64,000 bases of DNA from Pyrus communis (GCF_963583255.1 NC_084814.1:22151262-22215261); one strand, 5' to 3'. Shown: positions 1 to 8,546, counted from the stretch's first letter. Notes: a model not told the origin generated them from the letters alone. Numbers and translations are program-made.

Positions 1-10
1 ACATTCAGGT

Positions 11-1060
11 ATGTGTGGGGCACATCAATCTGGACCAAAGCTACATTTCCAGCTTAAAAGAATGGGTTACTACTGGCCGAGCATGGTGAAGGACTGCCTG
101 GAACACGCCAAAAGGTGCCAAGCCTGCCAATTCCACGCCAACTTCATACATCAACCGCCTGAACCATTACACCCTACAGTTGCTTCATGGCCGTTCGACG
201 CATGGGGATTGGACGTTGTAGGACCAATTACGCCAAAGTCATCTGCAGGGGAAGCTTACATCCTAGCTGCAACAGATTACTTCTCCAAGTGGGCTGAAGC
301 CATACCTTTAAGGGAAGTAAAAAAGGAAACTGTTGTTCGTTTCATCAAGGAGCATATCATCCACCGATATGGGGTGCCTCGCTACATTATCACGGACAAT
401 GGAAAGCAGTTTTCCAACCGACTCGTGGATGAGCTTTGCGACAAATACAAGTTCAAGCAGCACAAGTCTTCCATGTATCATGCTCCGGCCAACGGCCTCG
501 CAGAAGCATTCAACAAGACGCTGTGCAACCTCCTGAAAAAGGTAATCGGCCGAACAAAGAGAGACTGGCATGAAAGAATAAGTGAAGCACTTTGGGCATA
601 TAGGACTACACATAGGACTCCTACCCAAGCTACACCTTATTCTCTCGTATATGGCGTAGAAGCTGTTCTACCGCTTGAAAGTCAAATCCCCTCACTAAGG
701 ATGGCTATACAAGAAGGCTTGACTGATGAAGAAAATGCAAAGTTGCGCCTTCAGGAGTTGGAAGCGCTGGATGAGAGAAGGCTCGAAGCTCAACAACACT
801 TGGAATGCTACCAAGCACGGTTAGCCAAGGCATTCAACAAGAAAGTCCGCCCAAGGTCTTTCCAAGCCGGAGATCTCGTGCTAGCATTGCGTAGGCCTAT
901 CATTACAACCCATAAGACAAAAAGCAAGTTCACATCAAAATGGGATGGACCCTACGTAATACAAGAGATTTACACCAATGGCGCCTACTTAATCACGGCA
1001 GAAGACGGGTTGAAGATCGGCCCCATCAACGGCAGATTTTTGAAGCGCTACTACCCCTAA
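11..1060 (+). CDS. Retrotransposon pol polyprotein, integrase C-terminal portion (partial)
   Basis: This is the 3' end of a gypsy-type pol gene; the true start is upstream of the window, and the ATG at 11 is only the first in-frame Met visible. An HHCC-type zinc-binding end is seen (CxxC as CQAC near residues 36-39), then an RNase-H-fold core with catalytic Asp in 'GLDVVGPI' (about residue 68), Asp in 'YIITDNGKQF' (about 129) and Glu in 'ANGLAEAFNK' (about 165), so the D,D,E triad is intact. A C-terminal region with 'FQAGDLVLALRRP' and 'KWDGPYVI' resembles the usual integrase SH3-like tail. The frame is open to its natural stop at 1058-1060, so this part is not obviously decayed. The enzyme joins retroelement cDNA to host DNA in the nucleus. 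I saw no chromodomain. Confidence 0.93.
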   Translation: MCGAHQSGPKLHFQLKRMGYYWPSMVKDCLEHAKRCQACQFHANFIHQPPEPLHPTVASWPFDAWGLDVVGPITPKSSAGEAYILAATDYFSKWAEAIPLREVKKETVVRFIKEHIIHRYGVPRYIITDNGKQFSNRLVDELCDKYKFKQHKSSMYHAPANGLAEAFNKTLCNLLKKVIGRTKRDWHERISEALWAYRTTHRTPTQATPYSLVYGVEAVLPLESQIPSLRMAIQEGLTDEENAKLRLQELEALDERRLEAQQHLECYQARLAKAFNKKVRPRSFQAGDLVLALRRPIITTHKTKSKFTSKWDGPYVIQEIYTNGAYLITAEDGLKIGPINGRFLKRYYP

Positions 1061-1119
1061 AGCAAACGCACCCGCTCCTGGCCCGCAAGAGCATAAACTG
1101 TGTACGGCAAAATCATCAT

Positions 1120-1121
<2 letters not shown>

Positions 1122-1153
<32 letters not shown>

Positions 1154-1383
1154 ATCACTCATTCGAACTACGTTATGACTTGATCTCTTCTTTGGAAGAG
1201 TACGTAGGCAACTTGAAACTTCAAAACTTCAAGTACAGTCACATCAAAATAAATAAATAAATGTTTCATTAAAAAAAGTCAATTTTATTACAAAAGAAAA
1301 GAAAAGAAAAAAAAAATACATATGTTACTATGTATTAAAAAATATATATATTCTCTACACCTAAAAAAAAAAAAAAAAAAAAA
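1122..1383 (+). repeat. A-rich tracts after pol
   Basis: Long A runs lie at about 1122-1150 and 1363-1383, with A-rich DNA between 1268 and 1320. They frame the junction between the post-pol spacer of the gypsy element (which still reads as element-like up to about 1320) and the start of unrelated host-like sequence at about 1384. Such tracts could be poly(A) relics of reverse-transcribed RNA or simple slippage expansions. Confidence 0.6.
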
Positions 1384-2010
1384 GGAGCAAAATGTCGACA
1401 AACCCAAAATAGTGGGCTGGATTGTTGTGTTGATGATGAAGGCCCATATACCCAAAAGAACCGGGCCCTACTTTCTCTCAAGCCGCATGCAATTCCTTCA
1501 ATGGGCCTTGGGCTTGACTGAGTACTCGTCTCCTTGGCTTCAATCTCCAATCTCATCATTTCTCCTCAGCCCTTCAAAACCGCATCCACCACCCTCCTTT
1601 CTCTCTCTAAAAAAACCCTCTCTCAAGAACTCTGGGTTTGTACCTTCAGAGATGGTGGTTCAAGACGATTGGACGAGGGCGGCGATGACCGATGACGTGC
1701 TCGTGGTCGAGCTACTGCTGCGGCTCAAGCAGGTGCAGGCGGCGGGGCCGTCGTCTTCGCTGCAGTCTTCGTCTCCGATGTCGCAATCTCTTTTGACGCT
1801 CAGGTGGAGTGTAAGGACGCCACGCTCCAAAGCGGCGTCGTCCGGTTCCAGATTCGACGGCGGCGTCTCACACCAGAGGAACAGCGGCAATAACGGCGTC
1901 CGATTCCACCACTAGATGCAGCCCCACGACTCCGCTTTCATGGAGCGGCGGTACCGGCTCTCTATCCGCCACCGCCGACGGCTTTGAAGAGTCCAGCTGC
2001 CCCGTCCACA
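1384..2010 (+). pseudogene. Captured fragment of an unidentified host gene (5' UTR plus start of CDS)
   Basis: After a pyrimidine-rich leader (1540-1650) comes an ATG at 1652 and a GC-rich, codon-like stretch beginning 'MVVQDDWTRAAMTDD', with Ala/Val/Leu-rich and Ser-rich segments up to a stop at 1913-1915. The next stretch (about 1905-2005) keeps protein-like character in another frame, reading 'TRCSPTTPLSWSGG' then 'SATADGFEESS', a combination I associate with one uncharacterised plant protein family. The switch of frame means the coding sequence is broken by at least one indel. GC content and codon use are clearly unlike the AT-rich flanks. It runs directly into NBS-LRR-like sequence at about 2010, so it is a truncated 5' piece of a gene. 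I cannot name the source gene. Confidence 0.5.
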
Positions 2011-2520
2011 CCAAATGCACACCCTCACCGCCCTTCAACATTTGTGGGTACAAAATCTTCCAAATCTGGGGTCACCTGCACAAGGGGTTTTGCCTCCCAA
2101 CCTACGAACATTTTGGATCGAAAATTGTGAGAGACTGAGGCCTTCAGTGGAGTGGGGATTGCAAGGACTTGCCCCTCTCAGAGAATTTCGGGTCCAAGGA
2201 AACAAGGATCCGTTGGAGATGTTGCTCCGAGAACGGCTGCTCCTTGCCACTCTTCACAATCTCTGGATCTCTATACTTTCAAATCTGAAATCTTTCGACA
2301 AAAGGAACTTGAGCATCTCACTTCTCTTCAACAGCTACAAATTTCAAGCTGCGAGAGTCTCGAATTCCTGCCGGAAGAGGGTTTGCCGGCATTTCTTTCT
2401 TATCTGAGCATCTGGGGTTGTCCTTCTCTGAAGAAGAGGTATCGGAACAAGAAGGGAAAAGATTGGAGAAACATATCTCGCATTCCTTGCATAAAGATAG
2501 ATGAAGAAATCACCATATGA
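2011..2520 (+). pseudogene. Captured NBS-LRR (CNL-type) leucine-rich-repeat fragment, C-terminal end
   Basis: Frame 2015-2407 reads LRR-like units such as 'LTALQHLWVQNLPNLGS' and 'LREFRVQGNKDPLEMLL'. After a shift the frame ending at 2520 gives 'LTSLQQLQISSCESLEFLP', 'EEGLPAFLSYLSIWGCPSL' and the ending 'KDWRNISRIPCIKIDEE', which is the hallmark C-terminus of RPP13-like/R13L1-type coiled-coil NBS-LRR resistance proteins. No NB-ARC motifs (P-loop, GLPL, MHD) are present, so only the last LRRs were carried. The frame change near 2280-2310 shows it is broken. A second weaker copy of the same LRR text occurs at about 2640-2720. It sits between two other host-gene pieces, all in the same orientation as the retrotransposon. 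Confidence 0.75.
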
Positions 2521-2639
2521 GCCTTCATTTCACTCTCTCCAACTCTCAACTCTCAAGACAAAGCCAGATTTCACCACAAGGATATATCGATCTTCGGTTG
2601 AACGCTGATGATTTGTAAATTTGGAATCGAACTATGCTA

Positions 2640-2725
2640 TGTCCCCCTTGGAGAATTTCAGATCAGGGGAACTGAGGATCTGTTGGAGACATTGCTCAAA
2701 CAACAGCGGTTGACTTCCGCCATGA
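2640..2725 (+). pseudogene. Second short NBS-LRR-derived fragment
   Basis: The bases here repeat, with many substitutions, the part of the upstream LRR fragment at about 2168-2250 (shared wording 'gagaatttc', 'ttggaga' and 'ttgctc'). It is too short to encode anything. It shows that the captured block was built from more than one resistance-gene piece, or partly duplicated afterwards. Confidence 0.4.
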
Positions 2726-2783
2726 AATCTGGAGATCTGAGCTTGGCGACGGTGGAGGTCAGTTATGTCTCTACGTCCACAGC

Positions 2784-3740
2784 TTGAACCGGTCGGCGTT
2801 GTACGGTGCGCCGTCGACGAAGCTGAGCCGGTCCCGGTCCTGCGGCTACCAGAAGCCGAGATTCCGGTCCATTAGACGAGCTTGCAGTGCCAGTCTGGAC
2901 GCCTTCTCAGACGAAGAGTTCTCGAAGAAGATTCAAGAGTTCGCTCTCAGATTCCAGCTCTCCGACAATTTTGACGGCGAAGATGACTTTAACGTTGGCA
3001 GAAACGCCTCGAATTCGGAACCAGAAGCGGCGAATTCTGTTGACAATCACGGCATCAGTGAGTCTGCAACGAGAATGAGAGCTGAACCTGAAGCGGGCTG
3101 GTTTGATTTGTTTAGTAGCCGCTATTGGAAAGTCGTTAGTGTGGGTGCAGCACTTTTCTTGTTACAACAGATGGCTGGGATAAATGCTGTGGTTTATTAT
3201 TCTACTTCTGTCTTCCGCACTGCTGGCATTACATCTGATGTTGCAGCGAGTGCTCTGGTTGGATTAGCAAATGTTTTCGGCACAGTTGTTGCATCCTCAT
3301 TGATGGGCAAACAGGGAAGGAAAAGTCTTCTACTCACAAGCTTCGGTGGAATGGCTGCTTCGATGTTGCTGCTTTCACTGTCCTTTACATGGAAAGCCCT
3401 TGCTCCATATTCTGCCCCCCTTTCTGTCGCTGGAACTGTTCTCTATGTATTGTCCTTTTCACTTGGCGCTGGCCCTGTGCCTGCTCTTCTTCTACCAGAG
3501 ATTTTTGCTTCAAGAATCAGAGCAAAAGCAGTTTCTTTGTCATTGGGCATGCACTGGATTTCAAACTTCGTCATAGGCCTCTACGTCTTGAGCCTTGTAA
3601 CTAAGTTCGGGATCGGCACAGTGTATTTTGGATTCGCTGGCGTCTGCCTTCTGGCTGTCTTGTACATAGCTGGTAATATTGTTGAAACGAAAGGTCGTTC
3701 GTTGGAGGAAATAGAGCGTGCTCTTAGTGTTGTCACTTGA
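2784..3740 (+). pseudogene. Chimeric ORF: unknown plant N-terminal piece fused to the C-terminal half of a plastidic glucose transporter
   Basis: The frame is open for about 318 codons but lacks a convincing ATG; it opens at a TTG. Residues 1-95 read 'SRSCGYQKPRFRSIRRACS' and 'DAFSDEEFSKKIQEFALRF', text I associate with an uncharacterised plant protein. From about residue 103 ('AEPEAGWFDLFSSRYWKV') it reads as the C-terminal half of a plastid envelope glucose transporter of the pGlcT/GLT1 type (At5g16150-like): 'FLLQQMAGINAVVYYSTS', 'GPVPALLLPEIFASRIRAK' and 'VETKGRSLEEIE', ending in a natural stop. That covers transmembrane helices 7-12 of the 12-helix MFS fold, so transport is not expected. 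The region contains no intron, whereas the plant gene family is intron-rich, which points to a spliced-RNA origin. It may still be translated as a fusion if the retroelement is transcribed. Confidence 0.75.
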
Positions 3741-4380
3741 TTACGATATGATTCAAACTACGAAAAAAAATCTCCAGCAGCTTCGGATTTTGGCCTTAAG
3801 CACTGACAGCATCACCTCCTTTTCCTGCTATGCGGACTAGTTCATTCCTCACTGTTTCAGGAGAGGTAGACACCAAGGCCATTGAGAAGAGCGCCAAGAT
3901 TGGGTTGGCTCTTGCTCTCAAGCCATGAGCGGGTTTATTGCTCACTGCGGCAGGGAGCAGAGTCCATATGGTAGGGGAAATCGTTCTGTTTTGATGGCAT
4001 TGATTATGGTGGCGGCATTGGGTTGAATCGCAATGGTGATGGTGGAGCTTTTTTCCTCTGTCTCCTCACGGCTGTGCTCCATCTTCAGCTCTCCAAACTC
4101 CATAGCCGCAGCAACAACATCCACTAACTACCTCAAGCTCCTCACTCTGGCCACCGTGGTCAAAATCGGCAAAGAACTTCAGTGACCGCTGTCAAACGAC
4201 TAGCCGATCATGAAGCTCGACGCTTTGCACTACTTCAAGCTCTGGCTGCTTCTGCACTTCCGCCATGGCTGCTGCCTTTGAATGTGATTAACAAAAACAA
4301 AGTTTGTCAACTCACATCTGCTTGCCTTTGCTGCTGCCTTTGAATGTGATTGACAAAACCAAAGTTTGGCAACTCACACC
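3741..4380 (+). other. Captured or unidentified sequence with a 49-bp direct repeat
   Basis: No gene is recognised. A short stretch near 3860-3925 reads '[19 protein letters not shown]' before a stop and looks like another gene scrap. Two near-identical units beginning 'gctgctgcctttgaatgtga' lie at about 4268-4316 and 4330-4378, offset 62 bp. Composition is more GC-rich than the flanks up to about 4280. Confidence 0.4.
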
Positions 4381-4498
4381 CAAAGACTTTCTCCGTCTCT
4401 TACCTCCTACTACTCCAAGCTCCTCTGCATTTCCTCCCTGCACCATGTGGGGAATATATATATAAAAAAAAGTACTGTTGAAAAAAAAAAAAGAAGAC

Positions 4499-4597
4499 AT
4501 TTTCCTGTTTTTCCTCCCCAAAACAAGGAAAATGTTTCTCCTTTTCTTCCTTTATAATTTTTTATAGCCAAAAGCATTTGCAAGTTGTGGTCTAGCT
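4499..4597 (+). repeat. 99-bp direct repeat, copy 1
   Basis: The segment from 'attttcctgtttttcctccc' to 'gttgtggtctagct' recurs essentially base for base at 4648-4746, an offset of 149 bp. Each copy is preceded by an A-rich run. The near identity implies a recent duplication. Confidence 0.9.
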
Positions 4598-4647
4598 CCC
4601 AACGGATGTTGAAGAAAAAAAAACAAAAAAAAAAAAAAAAAAAAAAA

Positions 4648-4746
4648 ATTTTCCTGTTTTTCCTCCCCAAAACAAGGAAAATGTTTCTCCTTTTCTTCCT
4701 TTATAATTTTTTATAGCCAAAAGCATTTGCAAGTTGTGGTCTAGCT
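4648..4746 (+). repeat. 99-bp direct repeat, copy 2
   Basis: This is the second copy of the repeat at 4499-4597. It is directly preceded by a long A run (about 4613-4648) and followed within 30 bp by another (about 4775-4807). Confidence 0.9.
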
Positions 4747-4774
4747 GAAAGCATAGCCAAGTTGGCCACTTTTG

Positions 4775-4809
<35 letters not shown>

Positions 4810-5000
4810 TTGGTGGATCAGCGCCATCGGGAAATAAAAAATAAAATAAAAAAATAAAAAATAAAAAATCTTAGTGATGTATATGTTTTATTTGTATTTA
4901 GCACAATACATTGAATAAAATAAAACATGTCCATTAGTCTTCAAGAAATTACAAGCATGAAAAAAAAAAAAAAAAAAAAAATAATAATAATAATAATAAT
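4775..5000 (+). repeat. A-rich, AATAA and AAT microsatellite tract
   Basis: A run of about 33 A (4775-4807), an imperfect A/T tract (4835-4870), another A run (about 4960-4981) and a short (ATA)n run to 5000 mark the right-hand border of the captured block. Element-like sequence resumes at about 5000. Confidence 0.7.
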
Positions 5001-5015
5001 ACAAGATTGGAGCTT

Positions 5016-5648
5016 TCACAAAGGATGTTCACGTGAAGCCCCATTATTTGGCAAAACTCTCGGAGCGGAAGGCATCAGAGCGGGAGGCATCGAAGATAGA
5101 GCATTCGAGGCCTCAATACTTGGCCAAACACTGGAAGACCCAGGAAAAATGTGCCTCTGGAGGAAAGACGAAAACCTTTGACGGTCACTTTGAATCTGAC
5201 CTTCAGACTCTTGTAGCTCATCAAGCTTCCTCTTCATGCCCGTCGAATAGTTGTTTGCAAGCACGTGCAAACTTCTATTCTCATACTTCAGCTGCTTGAT
5301 CTCTTGCTTGAGACTTTCCACCTCTGCCATCAACGATTCAACCTGACGGGAGCGAGCAAGTAGGCGTTGGCCCATGTTGGACACAGAGCCTGCACACTGA
5401 ACGCTGAGAGCGAGGGACTCTTGAACGGCCAACTCATCGGACCGTCCTGACAGCAGCCTACTATCTTTTGGAGTGAGGAGGTTCCTAGCTACTATTGTAG
5501 CTGTTGTGGCGTCCTGCATCACGGAGTCTTCACCTGTAAGAGGACCGGTAGAAGATAAAAAAGAAGGGCGCCATACATTACCTTGACCGGGTGCAACCGG
5601 ATCGCTGCTGAGACTCAAATCTAAGCAAAGGTTCGATGAGTTAGTCAT
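5016..5648 (-). CDS. Antisense extra ORF of the gypsy element, coiled-coil protein
   Basis: An intact 210-codon frame runs on the minus strand, opposite to pol, from an ATG at 5648 to a TGA at 5016-5018. The N-terminal half is Ser/Ala/Thr-rich and low in motifs. About residues 95-160 form a clear heptad-rich helix ('VESLMAEVESLKQEIKQLK' followed by 'LDELQESEGQIQSD'), predicting a parallel coiled coil. The tail (about 170-210) is Pro/Ser/Ala-rich. There is no signal peptide, membrane segment or catalytic motif. Related proteins are, as I recall, annotated as uncharacterised in apple and pear genomes. Additional ORFs in antisense orientation between pol and the 3' LTR are known for plant Tat-lineage elements; their role is unknown. 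The open frame, unlike the decayed fragments beside it, suggests selection or a young copy. Confidence 0.7.
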   Translation of the reverse strand: MTNSSNLCLDLSLSSDPVAPGQGNVWRPSFLSSTGPLTGEDSVMQDATTATIVARNLLTPKDSRLLSGRSDELAVQESLALSVQCAGSVSNMGQRLLARSRQVESLMAEVESLKQEIKQLKYENRSLHVLANNYSTGMKRKLDELQESEGQIQSDRQRFSSFLQRHIFPGSSSVWPSIEASNALSSMPPALMPSAPRVLPNNGASREHPL

Positions 5649-5819
5649 TTTTTTTCAAAGGTGTTCAGAGAGAATGGGTGGATGAAGATAATTCTCAAAA
5701 GGCCGGAGACGATTTTCAAGAATGGGCAATTTTCAGAGTGTGTATGTTGGAGTGATCGATACCTCTGTAAAAAGCCAAGCGACACGACCACCGATTCAAA
5801 AATCCGGATTTTCCTGCGT

Positions 5820-6066
5820 GAAGTTCGGCGACGCGTTCGCGGCTTTTCAGAAAATGCGTTCAACTTTGTCAAAAGATATCTGACAAAGTCGAGAACACGT
5901 GGAGGCCATCAGCGCAACTACACGTCTTTAGCCGACAAGCGCAAAGTTCGGCGACGCTTTCTCTGCTTTTCAGAAAACGCGTGCAGCTTTGTCAAAAGTG
6001 GCGCTCGTTCAGAAATCGAAGAGGCGTCGTTCAGAAATCGAAGAGGCGTCGTTCAGATATCGAAGA
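5820..6066 (+). repeat. Internal tandem and dispersed repeats of the element
   Basis: A roughly 60-bp unit with 'aagttcggcgacgc' and 'gcttttcagaaaa' occurs at about 5820-5880 and again at 5944-6000. It is followed by three tandem copies of a 22-bp unit, 'cgttcagaaatcgaagaggc', at about 6006-6066. These are internal repeats upstream of the 3' LTR. Confidence 0.75.
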
Positions 6067-6365
6067 GACGTTTGTCGACAAGGGTAAAAGAACGGTACCA
6101 CCACTTGCTATTAAGAAATCCCTATATGTGTCGACCTTCGTCTCTTATGGCAAGGCAGACTTGAAGAAAATGCCCAACTCTTCCTCACCTCTGAGGGCGC
6201 ACTCCCAGCAAAGCCTCTCGAAATACCCAATTCTTCTTCTTCCTTTAAGAAAACCTATTCAACCTTTGAAGATACCAGATGCCTGGAGTACAGATGACCC
6301 AGGAGGAAACGATAGATTGAAGCATGTGCTGATTCATTCACCGCTTCTTCAAAAGCAAAGGTATC

Positions 6366-6780
6366 TCATATCATCAAGGGCAAAAGCAAAGGTATCTCAT
6401 ATCATGCTTTTTCCCTATCTTTTCCTTTGCCCTTGTTCTCACCTGCCAAGACAAGGACAGAGAAAGCAATATGTCGAAACCTCCACTCAAACCAGATGCC
6501 ACCAAGAAGTGAAGCACCATTTAAATGCAAATGTTGCATTCAACTCCTGCATCGGAGGACAAATACTACAAGAGAAGATGCTAAACCTGCATAAGGAAAT
6601 ACCACTTCTGCAAAGGGGAGCAAGTAAGGCAAGTGAAAATGGTACATCGAAGCATGTGGAGACAAGCACAACAAATATATGTGTTGATTCATTCGCTGCT
6701 TCTTCGAAAGCAAAGGTATCTCATATCATGCTTTTTCCCTGTCTTTTCCTTTGTCCTTGTTCTTACTCGCATGGCAAAGT
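6366..6780 (+). repeat. Direct repeat of about 65 bp inside the element
   Basis: The text 'gcaaaggtatctcatatcat' followed by 'gctttttccct' and 'cttttcctttg' is present at about 6383-6440 and again at about 6709-6765, an offset of about 326 bp. It lies in the non-coding stretch between the antisense ORF and the polypurine tract. Confidence 0.7.
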
Positions 6781-7019
6781 GAAAGAAGCAATCAGCCGGC
6801 ACTTGGAGTCAGTCTTCCGATCTGGAACCGACTACCTGGAATCTATTCCTGATTGCTTACCTAGTATTGCTCTCGAGTAGTCATCTTCAACGGTTGATAC
6901 ACTGCCAGAGAAGGGACAAGGAAACTTCAATCTTTCCGATTCGTATTCAATACGAATTGGAAAGATTGAACAAAGAAACAGGTCAGCACCTCCACTTCGT
7001 ACTTGCCTGCCATATCCTG

Positions 7020-7415
7020 AAACCGCTCGTAGACCTTCGGGGGGAGACCAAAAGAATCCTGCTGCCCAGTTCAAGAGTAGCACAAAGGAAAATCAACGAG
7101 CGGAGGAGACCAGAAGAATCCTCCAGCCCAGTTCAAGATCAAGCCTCAATGGCCCTTGAAAAAATCACAAGTCCGATTCAAAATCAAGTGTTCACCACCC
7201 TTGAATCAAATTCAACTCCAGATAAAAGGAGTAAGTTCAGACCTTCGGAGGAGACCAAAAGAATCTTCCAGCCCAGTTCAAGATTAAGCTTGTGGAAAAT
7301 CAACGATTGGAGGAAACCAGAAAATCTTCCAGTCGAACTCAAGATCAAGCCTCGATGGCCCTTGAAGAAATTTCCAGCTCAATTCAAGATCAAGCCTCGA
7401 CGGCCCTTGGGTTGA
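7020..7415 (+). repeat. Minisatellite-like units before the polypurine tract
   Basis: Units containing 'caagatcaagcctc' and 'ggcccttga' occur at about 7134, 7341 and 7386, and 'ccttcgg' with 'gagaccaaaagaatc' recurs at about 7037 and 7242. The same 30-bp motif is repeated in the adjacent LTR. Confidence 0.75.
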
Positions 7416-7483
7416 CATCTACATTAAGGGACTTCAAAACGCATCTTCTACACGTGACAAGCACATGTCTACGACGCGCCTTG

Positions 7484-7495
7484 AAGTGGGGGCAT
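7484..7495 (+). promoter_or_regulatory. Polypurine tract priming plus-strand DNA synthesis
   Basis: The purine-rich block 'aagtgggggcat' lies directly before the TG that opens the LTR. This is where the polypurine tract of an LTR retrotransposon is expected. It fixes the orientation of the element as plus and identifies the following repeat as the 3' LTR. Confidence 0.8.
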
Positions 7496-7705
7496 TTGTG
7501 GACATCGAAATTTCGGTGAAATGAATGTTGACCAATAATTAAAATTTCAACACTCACGTGTCACATAAATTTTACATGTAGCGTGTGACTCAATGAAAAA
7601 TCGAAATAAATTGGAAAAGTCATCAAATAGGACACGTGTCATTACTTGGCAGAAATGATTTATTTCATCTGATTATTTAAATCCAAAAATCAAGTTTTGA
7701 AATTC

Positions 7706-7714
7706 TATAAATAG
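7706..7714 (+). promoter_or_regulatory. TATA box of the LTR promoter
   Basis: 'tataaatag' lies 210 bp into the LTR, followed about 30 bp on by an AG-rich stretch that would be the start of R. It is the expected pol II promoter of the element and would drive plus-strand transcription toward 8504 and beyond. Confidence 0.7.
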
Positions 7715-7920
7715 GAAGCCAAGACATTCATTTAGGGGGAGAAAGAAAGGAAGAAAGGGAGAAAGAAAGGAAAAAAAAAAGAGAAAGAAAGGAAGAGGAA
7801 GAGAAAGAAAGAAGGGAATTTACATCACACCAAAACCTTGAAGCCTTGAAACTCTAAAGCTCTCAAGCAAAATCCCGAAGGATCAAGAAAACACTCTTCG
7901 TTCTTCGTCAAACCCTCCTT

Positions 7921-8360
7921 CAAGGTCAAGCCCCAACGGCCCTTGAAGAACTTCCGCCGACTCAAGATCAAGCCCCGACGGCCCCTTGAAGAAAGTGTTC
8001 ATCATCCGTTCGTCCTAAGATCAAGCCCCAACGGCCCTTTGGATCAACAACCTCAACAAATCCACACATCCAATCAGTCTTCAAGATTAGGCCCAAAAGC
8101 CCTTGAAGATCCGCTCATCCATCAACCCTCAAGATCAAGCCCCGACGGCCTCTTGAAGAAATCCATACACTCAGTCTTCAAGATTAGGCCCAAAAGCCCT
8201 TGAAGATCCGCTCATCCATCAACCCTCAAGATCAAGCTCCGACGGCCCCCTTGAAGAAATCCATACACCCAGTATTCAAGATCAAGCTCAAAAGCCCTCG
8301 AAGATCCGTTCATCAACTGTTCATCCCTAGATCAAGCCCCGACGGCCCTTTGGATCAACA
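7921..8360 (+). repeat. Minisatellite of about 30-bp units within the LTR
   Basis: About nine degenerate copies of a motif of the form 'caagatcaagccccgacggc' + 'ccttgaagaa' begin near 7921, 7963, 8018, 8080, 8130, 8177, 8226, 8276 and 8328. Two sub-types alternate (one with 'cgacggcc', one with 'caaaagcc'), implying duplication of higher-order pairs. Each unit can fold weakly because 'ttcaag' and 'cttgaa' are complementary. Confidence 0.8.
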
Positions 8361-8515
8361 ACTCATCCACAAACCTACACCCTACGAAGATAGAATCAGA
8401 GGATCAAATTACAAAGAGATTGTAACCCCAAAATCATTAAACACAAAAAGATATTTTGTACACGGTATTCTTGTTTCTTGTTTCAGAAAAAATTCGTGTT
8501 TACACGTATAAACTT

Positions 8516-8546
8516 ACATATATATATATATATATATATAGTATAT
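8516..8546. repeat. TA microsatellite
   Basis: A (TA)n run of about 20 bp sits just outside the LTR end, between the retrotransposon and the 3' flank of the next gene. Confidence 0.9.

Larger units (their letters stand above)
1..8504 (+). mobile_element. Tat-lineage Ty3/gypsy LTR retrotransposon, 5' part outside window
   Basis: The order seen on the plus strand is integrase end (11-1060), a non-coding and captured-gene block, an antisense ORF (5016-5648), an internal repeat-rich stretch, a purine-rich tract (7484-7495) and a long terminal repeat (7497-8504). Gag, protease, reverse transcriptase, RNase H, primer-binding site and the 5' LTR would lie upstream of base 1. Integrase after RT is the Ty3/gypsy order, and the wording of the integrase plus a long pol-to-LTR spacer carrying an antisense ORF fits the Tat (Retand/Ogre-like) lineage. 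The element ends about 210 bp beyond the stop codon of the kinesin light chain-related gene and converges on it. Target duplication cannot be tested because the 5' end is missing. That everything from 1 to 8504 is one element is inferred from order and orientation. Confidence 0.8.
7497..8504 (+). repeat. 3' long terminal repeat of the gypsy element
   Basis: It starts 'tgtggacatcgaaatttcgg' straight after the polypurine tract and ends '...gtgtttaca', giving the canonical TG...CA ends and a length of 1008 bp. A TATA box (7706-7714) followed by a GA-rich leader (7736-7815) defines a U3/R region. The rest holds about nine copies of a 30-bp motif. The 5' partner LTR is outside the window, so identity between LTRs, and hence age, cannot be judged. 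Confidence 0.85.

Noticed and set aside
308..628. Minus-strand ORF opposite integrase
   Set aside because: It is the shadow of a well-conserved integrase frame.
3942..4124. 60-codon minus-strand ORF 'MDVVAAAMEFGELKM...'
   Set aside because: Short, no known family, inside the captured block on the opposite strand to all other fragments.
5661..7519. Several plus-strand ORFs of 75-299 codons in the element
   Set aside because: They lie in repeat-rich, non-coding element DNA; codons follow the repeats and no family resemblance is visible.
7943..8511. ORFs of 86 and 103 codons in the LTR
   Set aside because: They arise from the 30-bp minisatellite units and cross the TG...CA limits of the LTR.
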